A stretch of DNA of 64,000 nucleotides from Punica granatum (Eukaryota > Streptophyta > Magnoliopsida > Myrtales > Lythraceae). Where the stretch lies: the NCBI RefSeq assembly GCF_007655135.1, contig NC_045131.1, positions 1,302,001-1,366,000 on the forward strand, written 5' to 3'. Of the stretch, positions 32,597-43,766 are shown in pieces. A program made the translations under genes and the position numbers. Position 1 is the first letter of the stretch. Each line of letters opens with the position of its first letter. The notes beneath the pieces were generated by a model that saw only the letters and a list, made by a program, of their open reading frames with translations, was not told the DNA's origin and did not search any database.

Positions 32597-32810
32597 CCCG
32601 TTTGATTTTACAATCAAAATTTTAAAATTTTAACTCTAACTTTAACTCTACTCACTACACAACAAAAATCAATAACACAATTATTACTTTTCCATTTTTT
32701 TCGATTTTTTAATCATTCAATTTAATTTTTAATACTAAATTCTCTCAATTATCCATTATTTTTTTCATAATTCAACGATACAATTAAAATAAAGATTCAA
32801 CTCTACTTAA
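32597..32810 (+). mobile_element. Composite of MITE end and AT-rich family B element
   Basis: It starts with GCCCGTTTGATTTTACAATC, as in the family A ends, and continues into the block order of 12500-12775: ATAACACAATTATTAC, ATTTAATTTTTAATACTAAA, CAACGATACAATT. Confidence 0.4.
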
Positions 32811-33186
32811 CATTTTACCGTAACTTCACTTTGCTTCCTCTGATCACATCTTGGAGCTTCAACCGTCCGTATCACCTGCAGAAACAAGTACCAGAACCAA
32901 AAACTCCTGCAGCTTTTCATGGTATGAGCTTCAGAACCTTCTGCCTCAGCAACAGCAGGACCTTCTCTAGGGGATTTCACTAAGTCCATTCTTAGAAAAC
33001 CTTGAATCAGGCCATAAGCCACAGAGTGCTTTTCTTGCGTATTCTCGCCAAACCATTGTTTATATATAGTGTAGTGAAATCAGTTTGGGAAGTAAGAAGC
33101 CCCTTTGACGTCTCTTTCATCTGCAAAGAGTTCTTGACGTGGAACACACAGAGATTCCCTGTTTTAGCTAGTAACTGGTCATTTTA

Positions 33187-33418
33187 GGTTGCGTTTGGTT
33201 TCATAGTGAGATTTTAAAATCAGATTTTGATTTTGAAAAAGAGTGGTATAAATGGGGCTCACCCTTTGACTTTGTATGAGTTATGTTGTTTTATTGTGAA
33301 AAAAAGTAGTATAAATGGAGCTCACTCTTTGACTTTGTATAAGTTATTTTGTTTTGTAGTGGGTAGAGTTAAGTTAGAATTGTGATTCTAAAATTACATC
33401 CTAAAACCAAACAGGGCT
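33187..33418. mobile_element. 232-bp MITE (family C), copy 1
   Basis: Left end GGTTGCGTTTGGTTT and right end AAACCAAACAGGGCT are imperfect inverted repeats, flanked by TTA on both sides. The interior is a tandem pair of about 62-bp units, each with AGT-GTATAAATGG and CTTTGACTTTGTAT. A second copy of the same length is at 63720-63951. Confidence 0.75.
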
Positions 33419-34079
33419 TTAGACTTCGTAGAGGAAAAGGAGTCATACTTGCAGCAAAGCATGATATTGACAGACTTCCGGTGAGGATGCTATAGTTTAA
33501 GGATCAAAAGCAGACACAGTCTGTAAAACAAGAAGCTCGACAAATAATCAATCAAAATGTAGAAACGTAATTTGGATTCTGGATCCTTTCAGTTATTACC
33601 TTAGCTGATGTGCGCATTGTAGAATCAACTGCAAATAGATGACACAATCGTGGAGATAAAGAGTGCAGGATTTTGTTGTTACAGGATGCTGCAGCAGCAA
33701 CACAACTCTATGATGGTCAACCCAATTATTTAATTTCTATGCAGTTAGCCGCAAATCAATCAAAAAGGAACATTCCACTCTCAATCAATGAGCAGGAGAG
33801 GAGGCAGAGACGGAGAGAAGAGCACTTTCCTGATCACAATTAAAAAGCAATTCAAGTGGAGCAGTCGCATAAGCTCAAATCCACATATGTTAACAGAGAA
33901 TATGATGCTCTTTCGATATTTCAGCATGCAGTAGATATTCAATCCCACACGATCATCTAACCCGAGTTTGAGACTAGGAGCAATTCCTGAGTCCTCACTC
34001 ACAGGTTCCTAAGTATAAATCAACTGTACAACAACCTGTTATATGCAGACCTTTTTTTGTTGATTCTTTTTCCTAGACC

Positions 34080-35900
34080 TTACCGAACTTCCTCAAGGTC
34101 CATTCTTAATGTAGCAACCACCTGATATATACCATCTGATTCAGTATGTGACGTGTCAAATGCCGTGAATTCATGGATCTCATCATCTACATCGATAGAA
34201 CTAGCGCCCGGAGGTTTCTTGATACCTGAACTCCTCATTTGGAACCTCGCACTGGCAGCACCATCCCAATCTCCTGCTGCAGAGGAGATATTCGACAGTG
34301 TTGAGAAATTGCCCGAGTCGGATTTCTCCAACTTAACGAGACGATCAAGAACTTCCGCTGCCATTTCAGAATCATTATGAACTCGGCAGGCCCCTAAAAG
34401 GGTGCCCCATATAACAGCATTTGGTTCCACTGGCATGCTCTGGATGAGACCAAAGGCTTCCTTTAGACGACCACCGCGACCCAAAAGGTCAACTACGCAA
34501 CCATAATGCTCAATTTGTGGAACAATCCCAAAATCTCTTCCCATCTCGAGAAAGTGATCTAGGCCCTGATCGATAAAACCAGCATGGGTACAAGCACACA
34601 AGACCCCAATGAAGGTAACTCCATCTGGCTCAAACTTTTCCTGCTTCATTCTATCGTAAAGCTCAAGTGCTTTCTCAGCATGCCTGTGGACTGCAAGCCC
34701 TTGGATCATTATATTCCAAGAGACAACATCTTTCTCGGGCATCCCACCGAAGATGCTAAGAGCCTTATCTAAGCTCCCACACTTTGCATACATGTCGATT
34801 AATGCATTCAACACCAAAGTATTACACGTTAACCCAGTCCTCTGGACAGAAGTATGAACTTTCATTCCCAGCCCAAGCAAACCCGACTCTGCACAGGCAG
34901 CTAAAATGCTAATGACTGTTCCATGATCAATGATCAACCCAGCCTCCTCCATTTGATCATATAACATGATTGCCTCCTTGGCGAGCCCTTTCTGAGCATA
35001 CCCAGAAATCATTATTGTCCACGGGACCACGCTTTTCACCGGCATGTTATCAAACATCATTCTTGCCATGTCCAACTCTCCAACCTTACAGTAACCCGAG
35101 ACCATGGTGGACCAGGAGACGACATTCCTCTCGGGCATTTTCTCAAACAGCTCAAACGCAGCATTCATGTCTCCCGCCTTCACATGCCCATCCAAAATAG
35201 TATTCCAACTAATTGCATCTTTCACGGGCATTTCGTCAAACAGGCGACGAGCTTCATTGAGCTCCCCCACTTTCACTAGTCCACTGATCATTGTATTCCA
35301 AGAAACTGTATCCCGCACCACCATCATCGAGAATAACTTCCTTGCCCCAAAAACACCCAAAGGCCCGCACCTATAATAAGTGTCAATGAGCGAATTGGGT
35401 ACGAATATATCCGCACGGAATCCAAACTTTTCCACTTGGGAGTGAATCGTTTGAACCAAGGGCAGACAAGATTTCCCAGAACACGCCTTCAAAAGAAAAG
35501 GGTACGTGAAATTATCAGCAGGAAGGCCACTGCTTTGCATCCTCAAGAAGGTAGCAAAAGCCTGCGAGGCCTGAGAGTTGCGCACATGAGCTCCTATGAG
35601 AGTATTGTACAGATGGGTGTTGGGTTCTTCAATTAGGTCGAAGACCTTAATGGCCAATCCCATCTGGTGGCACAGGGAGAAGGCGGAGACCAGCTTCGCG
35701 GCCACTTGGAGGTCAGAGTGAAGGTCTGACTTAAGAATCTGGGCGAAGACTTGCTTAATGTGGACCAAGTTCTTGCATTTATGGAGGTCTGCGAGGTGCT
35801 GCTCGAAAATTCTCCGGCGAGAGACCCATCTCGGGGCTCGGACGGGGACGGCAATGGACATTCGGGGTGGTCCGGTGACGAGGTTTGGGTGATGAAACAT
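34080..35900 (-). CDS. Pentatricopeptide repeat protein, PLS class, E subgroup
   Basis: Intronless PPR protein, probably an organellar RNA-binding editing or processing factor. Repeats run through nearly the whole chain: (D/N)xxSWNTM-type motifs occur at intervals of about 31-35 residues, such as RDTVSWNTMISGLVKVGELN, KDAISWNTILDGHVK, RNVVSWSTMVSGYCK and KDVVSWNIMIQGLAVH. The C-terminus carries the E motif (PVEPNAVIWGTLLGACRVH, then GNFSTLSNISSAAGDW) and stops without a DYW domain. The ATG at 35900 gives 606 residues. A second ATG at 35861 gives 593 and aligns better with the Arabidopsis start (MSxPVRAPxWVS pattern in At3g29230, from memory). The longer open frame starts at GTG and is rejected. 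Confidence 0.93.
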   Translation of the reverse strand: MFHHPNLVTGPPRMSIAVPVRAPRWVSRRRIFEQHLADLHKCKNLVHIKQVFAQILKSDLHSDLQVAAKLVSAFSLCHQMGLAIKVFDLIEEPNTHLYNTLIGAHVRNSQASQAFATFLRMQSSGLPADNFTYPFLLKACSGKSCLPLVQTIHSQVEKFGFRADIFVPNSLIDTYYRCGPLGVFGARKLFSMMVVRDTVSWNTMISGLVKVGELNEARRLFDEMPVKDAISWNTILDGHVKAGDMNAAFELFEKMPERNVVSWSTMVSGYCKVGELDMARMMFDNMPVKSVVPWTIMISGYAQKGLAKEAIMLYDQMEEAGLIIDHGTVISILAACAESGLLGLGMKVHTSVQRTGLTCNTLVLNALIDMYAKCGSLDKALSIFGGMPEKDVVSWNIMIQGLAVHRHAEKALELYDRMKQEKFEPDGVTFIGVLCACTHAGFIDQGLDHFLEMGRDFGIVPQIEHYGCVVDLLGRGGRLKEAFGLIQSMPVEPNAVIWGTLLGACRVHNDSEMAAEVLDRLVKLEKSDSGNFSTLSNISSAAGDWDGAASARFQMRSSGIKKPPGASSIDVDDEIHEFTAFDTSHTESDGIYQVVATLRMDLEEVR

Positions 35901-37282
35901 TGGACGAGCATTTGTTTTGTGGAATAGAATAATGGTTTGAAGAGGCGGGAAACCAACTGATGTTTTATCGGTTATGTCTTTATTTATTTTCACTTCTTTT
36001 TTTCCACCAAAATTGCAAAAAAAAAAAAATTTAAAAGTTGTTTTTCTTTTTTACCAAAAAGAAGTTGTACTAAAAACGTCATATTATTATATTAGAAACA
36101 TATTTTAAGTTTTTTTTTTCCGATTACAATAAACAAATTTTAGATTTGAATAGTCAAATATTCCTATTTTTCACTATGATATGTGACTTATAATTGGGAG
36201 AAATTGTTGTTCTTTGAGAGCATTATATAATTTTATTTTAAGTCGAGTATAGTATGATTAATATATTTAGATTGGTCTAAACGTTGCAGCGGATTATCTC
36301 ATGGGCAAAGTTTAAGATACAATTAATATGAAGTACTGAGACGCCGTTGGTCTAATTAAAAACAAATATATATAATTTTGTTATTTAGGAGTACGGCGGT
36401 AGTCTGCCATGTCACGTTCACAAGGGCCGCCAGAAGAAGAGATTACGTGAGGCACACGTCCTTTCTCTAGTTAGTAATTGGTAGCGATCACCATTCATCA
36501 GAATAATGTGATGTGAGGCCACTTTTCTTAATAAAATGTCATTGGACCCGTCATAAGTTTGTTGGGAAAAAAAAGAAACATTTTTTTAAAATTAATTTTA
36601 GACATTTTCTTTTGTGAAATAAAGGTTAATTTTCTTTTTTTGTTGATCAATTTTTTTCTTCGAGAACTCATATCCGTACTCCAGAAAATGAAAGCTATTG
36701 CAACCGTACCAACTAAGGCCAATTCCCAAGCTTGACCAAACTAGTTCACATGCGGCATTTATTATCAAAAAACTCGGGTTACATTCATACTACTATTCTT
36801 ATTCGTATTCTTAAGGTACACGTCAACTAGACATTATTCGGAGAAAATTATGCGGTTCGCTTGATGTAACCTCGACTCTGAATGATTCATTATATAAATC
36901 GGAGCTATATATTATTGGGTTGGGGCCACATGACCATTGAACTTGACTTGCTTTGCTGCTTCACCTTCCTACCTAACCCCTCCAAATTCAAATTGCACGC
37001 GGTGGTGTTGGTGAAGGAAGGGGGTGGGTGGGCGAGAGACCGTTGCCAAGGTATGAGGCTGGCTGCAGCTTCAGCTTCAGCTTCCGCACCATAGTTTATA
37101 TCACCCTCTTGACCTCTCTCTCCTCTTTCCACTAATAAAGCAACCCCCACACTACTCCCTTTCTTTTATTCGATCGTTGTCTCTGCTTTTGTCTCTCGTC
37201 CTCCTCCTCCTCCTCCACCTGCCGCATCTGATTTCTTCACCCGCCTTCCTTCTGCGTTTGCCGTCTTCTTCCTGCTAATCCC
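35901..37282. other. Divergent promoter region between PPR and CM1
   Basis: Two divergently transcribed genes share this 1.4 kb. The PPR side is strongly AT-rich. The CM1 side has a TATA-like element at 36891 and a CT-rich leader at 37100-37280 with CCT repeats. No other gene is seen. Confidence 0.5.
36891..36899 (+). promoter_or_regulatory. TATA-like element upstream of CM1
   Basis: TATATAAAT lies about 390 bases before the CM1 start codon. It would imply a long CT-rich leader, so the call is tentative. Confidence 0.3.
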
Positions 37283-40200
37283 ATGGACGCGAAGAACCTG
37301 CTCGAAGCTCCCTCTCCTGCAATCTCCGTCGCCCGTCCTTCCAGGTCCTCGAGACCCATCTGCTATTTCACCACCCGGTCGTGGAAAAATCCTGGCTTTC
37401 CCCCTCTTAGCTCGAGGAGACCCATCTCGCGGGTCCGTGTCTCTCCCAGCTCTGTCGAGTAAGAATTTCATCCGCCCTTTTACGTGTATTCATCGAATTT
37501 TCATCTGTGTTGCCTTGCAATTTTTTTTGCTCCTTTGATTCTAGTGGGTTGCTGATTGTTTGCTGGATTTTCAACCAAAAAAAAAAAAGCTGTCTTATTT
37601 ATTTATTTATTATCCTTACATGTTGATTGGAATCAAATAATGAGTCTTCATGCAGGGTAATGCTCTCATCTTTCACCGTGGTTTACGCTGTTGCTTTGTT
37701 CAGCTCTAAACTTCCTACTGGGATTCTCTGTGTTATTTTCGAATTCTGGACAAGTTCTCAATCTTTAATTATTTTGGTTCTCTGCCTTATGGGAACTCTC
37801 TGATCTTTTGTTTCATTCTTTTATAATTGGATGACAAAAAGGAGGAGAAGGTTATCTCGATGAGCAAAGACTTACTAATGCATCGAATTTTCTTCCATTC
37901 CACTAGTTGGTAGCCAAATCTCTAATGAGAATGTCATTGATTGAGGGCCATTTATATACGCGGTGTTCATTTTTGGTACAGTCAGCTATCTCTCAAGATG
38001 CTGATTTTTTGCTCCTGATTGTATCAGCACCGAGTTCATGAATTCTGAATAGAGGCTTTTCTCCATGTGTAGATTCACCCCGAAGAAGAGGATTGATACA
38101 AGTAAGAGTTTGACATTGGAGGGGATAAGGCGCTCTTTGATTCTGCAGGAGGATAGCATAATTTTTGCCCTTCTAGAGAGAGCCCAGTATTTTTACAATG
38201 AGGAAACATATGACCCGGTTGCTTTTGCAATGGATGGTTTCCCTGGTTCTTTGGTTGAGTTTATGGTCAAAGAAACTGAAAAACTCCATGCCCAGGTATG
38301 CTGTGAACATAGAAATATTGTAGAGGACTAGAGGGATCTGTGCCGGCCAGTTTAAATATTGAGCTATCATATGATACGTTAGGTGGGAAGATACAAGAGC
38401 CCCGACGAACACCCTTTCTTCCCAGAAGGCTTACCTGACCCCCTTTTGCCACCTCTGCATTACCCAAAGGTAAGTTATGATGCGACCTTTTACTGACTTG
38501 TCATAGATCATTGTTTTGTTGATAAGTCCTGTGAAGTTTATTGCAGAGTTCTTCAGACTAAATTCTCAGTTAATGTGGGTACTTTGCCCCGTAAGATGCT
38601 TATTTCTTGTGTTTTTACAGAGGACCCTATGTCTTCGTGCAATATCTTTCTGAGCACTCAAGAGTTTTCATGTCACCTTGGGACTTTGCTTAGGTCAGTT
38701 AGAGCACAATGTAGGCTTAATCCAACTAAAAGTTCAGATGATCACACGCTTTGTTTATGAGGACTCGAAAAATCTTGTAAAGAAAACCTTGCCTCCATGC
38801 TCTTCTGTTCTCTTTTGCTAAAGAGCAATGCAATAGTTATAGTTAATTATTATTTTCTTTGGCCATGTCATGGTTGATTATTGACTGATACCTCAAAGGA
38901 TTGTTCTTTTCCGGATAGGTACTCCACCCCTTTGCCGATTCGATCAATATAAATAAGCAAGTTTGGCATATGTACTTTAAGGATCTGCTTCCACGACTAG
39001 TGAGGCAAGGCGATGATGGTAATTATGGGTCAACAGCAGTTTGTGATACGATATGCTTGCAGGTATGGGCCTTGAACCAGCTTGAGTCGCCACCATATTA
39101 AAGTACAGGGATGAGAGTCTTATTGTTCTTTTTATCTTTTATATGGCAAAGTCTGAGATTCTTATAGGAAATAGCTTATGGGCAAAGGCTTTTTCCTACG
39201 AAGATATAACCTGCTTTAAAAGGGATGTGGTTTTTGAGAAATTCAATTATGTTGGGCTTTGCAGAGAATTTGATATGGAAAAGCTAATATTATGAACAAA
39301 GCATAGCCTTTTGCTTTGTAAATGAGTATGGCGGGCAAAACACAATAATAACGACCTTTTGCTCAAATCTGAAGTAGCTTGTCCACTGAATCTTGTGACT
39401 TGAGTTCTTTTGCCTTCATGAATGATCTGCATCTCTTAATATTTTGACAGTCATATATCACTGCATTCATTCAGATGAGATGAAAGTTGTTAGTCATCTT
39501 TCTCATGTTCACTAGTCTAGTTGGAGATTCCTGGTCCCCTAGCACTTCTTCTTAATGTTGAGGAGAAAGGAAATGCCCTTAAAGTGGCGAGTACTGGACC
39601 TAGTTTAGAAGGATTCAAATGAATCTTGCGTGCTTACCTTTTACAAGTCAGCTATGACATATTAAAATAAAATTTGAATTGAATCTTTGAATCACAATTA
39701 AGCAGAATATACACCTGTCATGTTGATTTTTTGGCGCATTATTCTTGCCATATCTGATTGCAATGCTGTGAACATATCCTTTTGGTCCCGTTTGGTACGT
39801 GGGAATGGAATGGTATGGAAATGAATGAATTTTATATAGGGAAATGTAATGATATTGAGTGAAAATTTGTGATTTTATATAGGGAAATGCAGTGAAGGAA
39901 AAATATGATAATGAGGGAATGCCCTTTCCAACTAACACAAGTGACGCTATATAAGAAAATGAAGTGAAAAGAAGAAATGAGCATTCCATTCCATTCACAC
40001 CTACTAAACGGGACCTTTCAGTCAATAAACGGTTAGTGACATCTTATAGTTGCAGGCCTTGTCAAAGAGAATCCACTACGGGAAGTATGTCGCAGAGGCA
40101 AAGTTCCAAGCCTCTCCTGAAGATTATGAAGTTGCCATTAGGGCTCAGGTCTGTATAGAGCCGAATCACTGGACGCTTATAGCCTCCTGTTAGCATTCGA

Positions 40201-40505
40201 AACAATTGAAATTTAGTTTGCGTTCCTGATAGTTATTTCTTTTCTTCTCTTGACTTTTGCAGGATAGGGCCAGGTTGATGGACTTGCTGACATACACATC
40301 GGTCGAAGAGACGGTGAAGAGAAGAGTGGAGATGAAAGCCAAGACTTTCGGGCAGGAGGTGATCCTGAGAGTGTACTCAGATGGAGTTGGAACCGACCCA
40401 ATCTACAAAATAAACCCCAGCGTGATTGCTGATCTGTACGGGGACTGGATCATGCCGTTAACTAAGGAAGTCCAAGTCGAGTACTTGTTGCATCGATTGG
40501 AGTGA
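37283..40505 (+). CDS. CM1: Chorismate mutase 1, plastid (AroQ type)
   Basis: Converts chorismate to prephenate, the first committed step toward Phe and Tyr in the plastid. Plant CM1 enzymes are inhibited by Phe/Tyr and activated by Trp. Six exons: 37283-37458, 38073-38295, 38383-38469, 38919-39062, 40056-40148, 40263-40505, joining in frame to 321 residues (Arabidopsis CM1 about 340). Residues 1-60 are Ser/Arg/Pro-rich, a typical transit peptide. The all-helical core is nearly invariant: LTLEGIRRSLILQEDSIIF, YKSPDEHPFFPEGLPDPLLP, GDDGNYGSTAVCDTICLQ, SKRIHYGKYVAEAKFQ (active-site Arg and Lys by analogy with yeast) and GDWIMPLTKEVQVEYLLHRL. Intron 4 contains a 232-bp MITE. Arabidopsis CM1 is, from memory, At3g29200, in the same neighbourhood as three other genes here. 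Confidence 0.95.
39784..40015. mobile_element. 232-bp MITE (family D) in CM1 intron 4
   Basis: The 14-bp ends GGTCCCGTTTGGTA and TACTAAACGGGACC are inverted repeats with one mismatch. The sequence is flanked by TTT on both sides. The interior has matching arms rich in GGAATGGAATGG and CCATTCCATTC. It shares only the CGTTTGG core with the other families. Confidence 0.65.
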
Positions 40506-42310
40506 AGATAGGTAACAAACACTGGGGACGCATCTGGTCGGGTGAATATAACTTAGATTATAGCTGTTCATACTGAATATGTGAGGAGGCACGTCGGGGT
40601 CGTTATGGACTGTGAATGCATCACGATATTGAGTAGTCGGAAATTTTCTTTTCCTTGTTGTGTGGGGTAGGTGGGAAGCTAGTTAGAGAAATGGAGAGAT
40701 GGTTTATGTTATTTGATGCAGAATCATGAGATTCATTCATAAGGGTATTCAGTATTCTATTGTTCAAGAAATCTGGTCTTTCATGCTAGGCAAGGTTAGG
40801 TTGCAGTGCCTTGTGCAGAGAAGTAATGGCCAACTAATCCTTTTTTTTTCTTTTATTAACTAATTAAAACAATTACAAATATTTGTCTGGTTACTAGCTG
40901 GACAATTTAAGCAAATGGATGGAATCAACTCACCTGGCTCTCCAGTCTTTGGTTAGGTCGGACCAGCTGGCAAATGACTGACTATTTAGATAAGATGAGC
41001 ATTGCCTTGCCTTCCCCTACAATCTCAAGACATAAGTTCCCCCGTTTGGTCTGAAATTCATGGAAAAATGTCCCAGGAATTGACCGTTTCTCCTTTCATG
41101 TTTTTTAGACCTTAATCAAATTAACAAAGATTATTTGTACATTTAATTTGCCTAAGCGTGCAACATTATGATGATGACATCCATATATATATATATATAT
41201 ATAAGGGGGAAAAAGAAGAAGAAGAGGTTGGTACCATACTACCCATTTTGCTGTTCTCTTGAGCCCAACCACAGATTCGACATCCAATTATCAGATCTTC
41301 CTTTCTCAATCGAATATTTCCTTTTTCTATCTATGTGTTCTTAGTTTTTGTTGATCATAAATGCTAAAAGCTCGAAGCGTGAATCTATGTTACTGGTCAG
41401 TCATTATGCACAATCATCATAGTACAAGGGCCTTTTTTCAGTGGAAAAATGGGCCAAAGCGGTGATCCAAATAGCAAAATTTACTCTCTTTTTTTTCTAA
41501 TCCTGAATAATCAGGTTTCGCTCAACTAATTTCTGAGCTTTGTGAATTCTAGTGACGCACGGAGTGGATAATTACGTCAAAAAAGCTCTAGTGGCTCCAA
41601 AGGGATTTTGAATTCGGGATCGGACGAATATTTGAACTCCTCCATGATTATTAAGTTAACTCCCTTGGAGTATAAATAGAAAAAATTACTCTCTGACAAA
41701 GAAAGCAGTACTGATATTATTAGCAGTCGATGCTTTTAGCACAGAAAAAGAAACTTTATTTTCCGGAATTCTCTTTCAAACTTCAAACCAGCAGTACAAC
41801 TAAATACCCAAAAATATATAAATAAACAACAGTTACTGCAAATTTGGAGGCAAGGCCCACAGCTGGTAAGCAGTAAAAATAATGGGGAATTGAACGCAGG
41901 AACATGGTAACTCATCAGGCATAAGGTGGTCCAACAGCCCTTTCTCATTCACTCACAGTGATCGACTCAAAACCCGACTTACGCCCCTAGCCCAGCTCCA
42001 TCAGAGTAGCATTCCTACGAATATACGAAGAACCCCTGTTCGGACAAGAAAAATCGGGATGTATTCAACCAAAACTGAGCTAATATATAATAATAATAAT
42101 ATGATGAAAAAAAAAAAAGATAATTAGCAGAAGCATCGCGGTGCAGATCTAGAAAGTAACCGGGAATATGATTTGCTTGACAGCATGTGTAAAGGACAGC
42201 CACTGTCCACAGTGACATATATAACCAAATCCTCGGAGGGGGTCAAAAGCACAGAGCTTGCTCGCTCGCTTCTTCTAGAGAGAGAGAGAGAGAGAGATAG
42301 AGAGAGAGCA
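40506..42310. other. Intergenic between CM1 and phytocyanin gene
   Basis: AT-rich spacer of 1.8 kb with an (AT)n run at 41181-41202 and an AT/AAT patch near 42082-42105. No gene is recognised. Confidence 0.55.
42218..42224 (+). promoter_or_regulatory. TATA box of the phytocyanin gene
   Basis: TATATAA lies 93 bases before the start codon, followed by a GA-rich leader at 42280-42308. The spacing fits a short 5' UTR. Confidence 0.55.
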
Positions 42311-42804
42311 ATGGAGGGGCTGAGGACAGTGATGGGTATGGCGGTGGTGCTGGGGATAGCGATGGTGGTCATGCTGCCGGAAGTTGGAGCCACGCGGTGG
42401 ACGGTCGGGTCCAACATGGGCTGGAGCCCCAACTTTAACTACACTATCTGGGCCAAGGACAAGCACTTCTACAATGGCGACTGGCTCTGTAAGCTCTTTC
42501 TCTCTCTTTCTCCCCCTCTTTCTGCACCTTCTTCTTCAGATCTGCTATGTGCCCCTGAAGCTGTATAGCTTCCGGGCAGCTCCAGTTACAGGGTGTGCTT
42601 TTATCTTGCTATATGAGCTGTAGATCCAATGATGTTCTGCGCATGAGCTCATTCTTTTCTGCAAAGTTGGTTTCTTTCCCAGCTCTGGTCACTGTAAAAT
42701 TTGTTGGCCGAGAGCATCATTGATTGTTTTTTCGCTCGCAGAGCTGAGTAAGTAGAGGTGAGAGAAGATAGCTCACCATTTAAGAAGAAGCAGCTCGAGC
42801 CTTT

Positions 42805-42835
<31 letters not shown>

Positions 42836-43766
42836 ATTGTCAGCTCATTATTTCCAAAAATAGTGAACATCAGCACTAGTTTCTTGCATCCATGTCTTGG
42901 CGAAAAGCTTCAGTTGAAAGCAGTTACGTGTTTTCGGATTTTGAGCTTCTCTGATGGCCTTGCTCGACGCAGACGCTCGATCTAATCAGATCTGCATCTT
43001 TCCTAGGACTCCTGTCCTGCTTCGTCTTGAGTCTTCCCGATAATTAACTGTCATTTTACTGTAAATTCCTTCTATTTTTGTCACAAATCTTGTCATGTCA
43101 AGTATCCTTCACAGTTTATGAGTTGGGCAATGAATCCAAGTGACTTCATCTTTGTTGACCACAAAGCCATCAATCTGAAAAGGGCATAAAATCCTCGATC
43201 TGAAAAAGGGCCATAAAATCCTCCACTTTCAGCCTGAAGTTTTCATTTTTAGTAAGAAAGTAAAATGAATGGATTCAAAATGTGGAACTATATGTGAGTT
43301 CGGGGGGGATTAAGGCTCAAATTATCATGGGAAATCGGTTTTCTGGTAGTGATCAGTGTCCTATTATATTTGTACAGAACAAGCTTAGTCAGTTAATGCT
43401 GATAGCCCCCTCTTCATTTCTTGCTTCCCTTCAGTTTTCGTGTATGATAGGAACCAGCAGAATGTGCTCGAGGTGAACTCGACCGACTATGAGTCGTGCA
43501 ACTCCGACCACCCGCTCCACAACTGGACCACAGGTGCCGGGAGGGATGTGGTCCCACTGAACGTGACCCGCAAGTACTACTTCATCAGCGGCAAGGGATT
43601 CTGCTTCAGCGGCATGAAACTGGCCGTTCATGTTGAGAACCCGCCACCACCTCCCGTCGCCTCTCCAGTAAACAGCGGGTCCCCCCCAACTTACCATGCA
43701 AGGATCATCATCCCGGCTGTTTTCACCATCGGGGCAGTGTGGGATGCATTCCTCAGGTTCTGGTAA
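42311..43766 (+). CDS. Early nodulin-like phytocyanin (ENODL17-like, lamin-like)
   Basis: Secreted phytocyanin-domain protein, probably GPI-anchored at the plasma membrane or wall; function unknown. Two exons, 42311-42488 and 43435-43766, joined within a Phe codon, give 169 residues. A signal peptide (about 1-27, ending VGA) precedes the domain: RWTVGSNMGWSPNFNYTIWA, HFYNGDWL, FVYDRNQQNVLEVN, YESCNSDHPLHNWTTGAGRD and YYFISGKGFCFSGMKL. The position of the first copper His is Asn/Gln in the QQNVLEVN block, as in non-copper early nodulin-like proteins. A short Pro stretch and a hydrophobic tail (IIIPAVFTIGAVWDAF) follow, fitting a GPI signal. The closest Arabidopsis protein I recall is At5g15350. 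Confidence 0.9.
42808..42835. repeat. (TTTC)n microsatellite in phytocyanin intron
   Basis: About seven TTTC units in the single intron (42489-43434). Confidence 0.85.

Larger units (their letters stand above)
32331..34079. other. Intergenic with MITEs and PPR 3' flank
   Basis: It holds a family B AT-rich element (about 32590-32810) and a 232-bp MITE (33187-33418). A 71-residue minus-strand frame at 32807-33022 has no recognisable domain and is not called. The part from about 33780 is likely the 3' UTR of the PPR gene. Confidence 0.5.

Noticed and set aside
32807..33022. 71-residue minus-strand open frame
   Set aside because: Could be a leftover exon, but no family match or splice partner could be shown.
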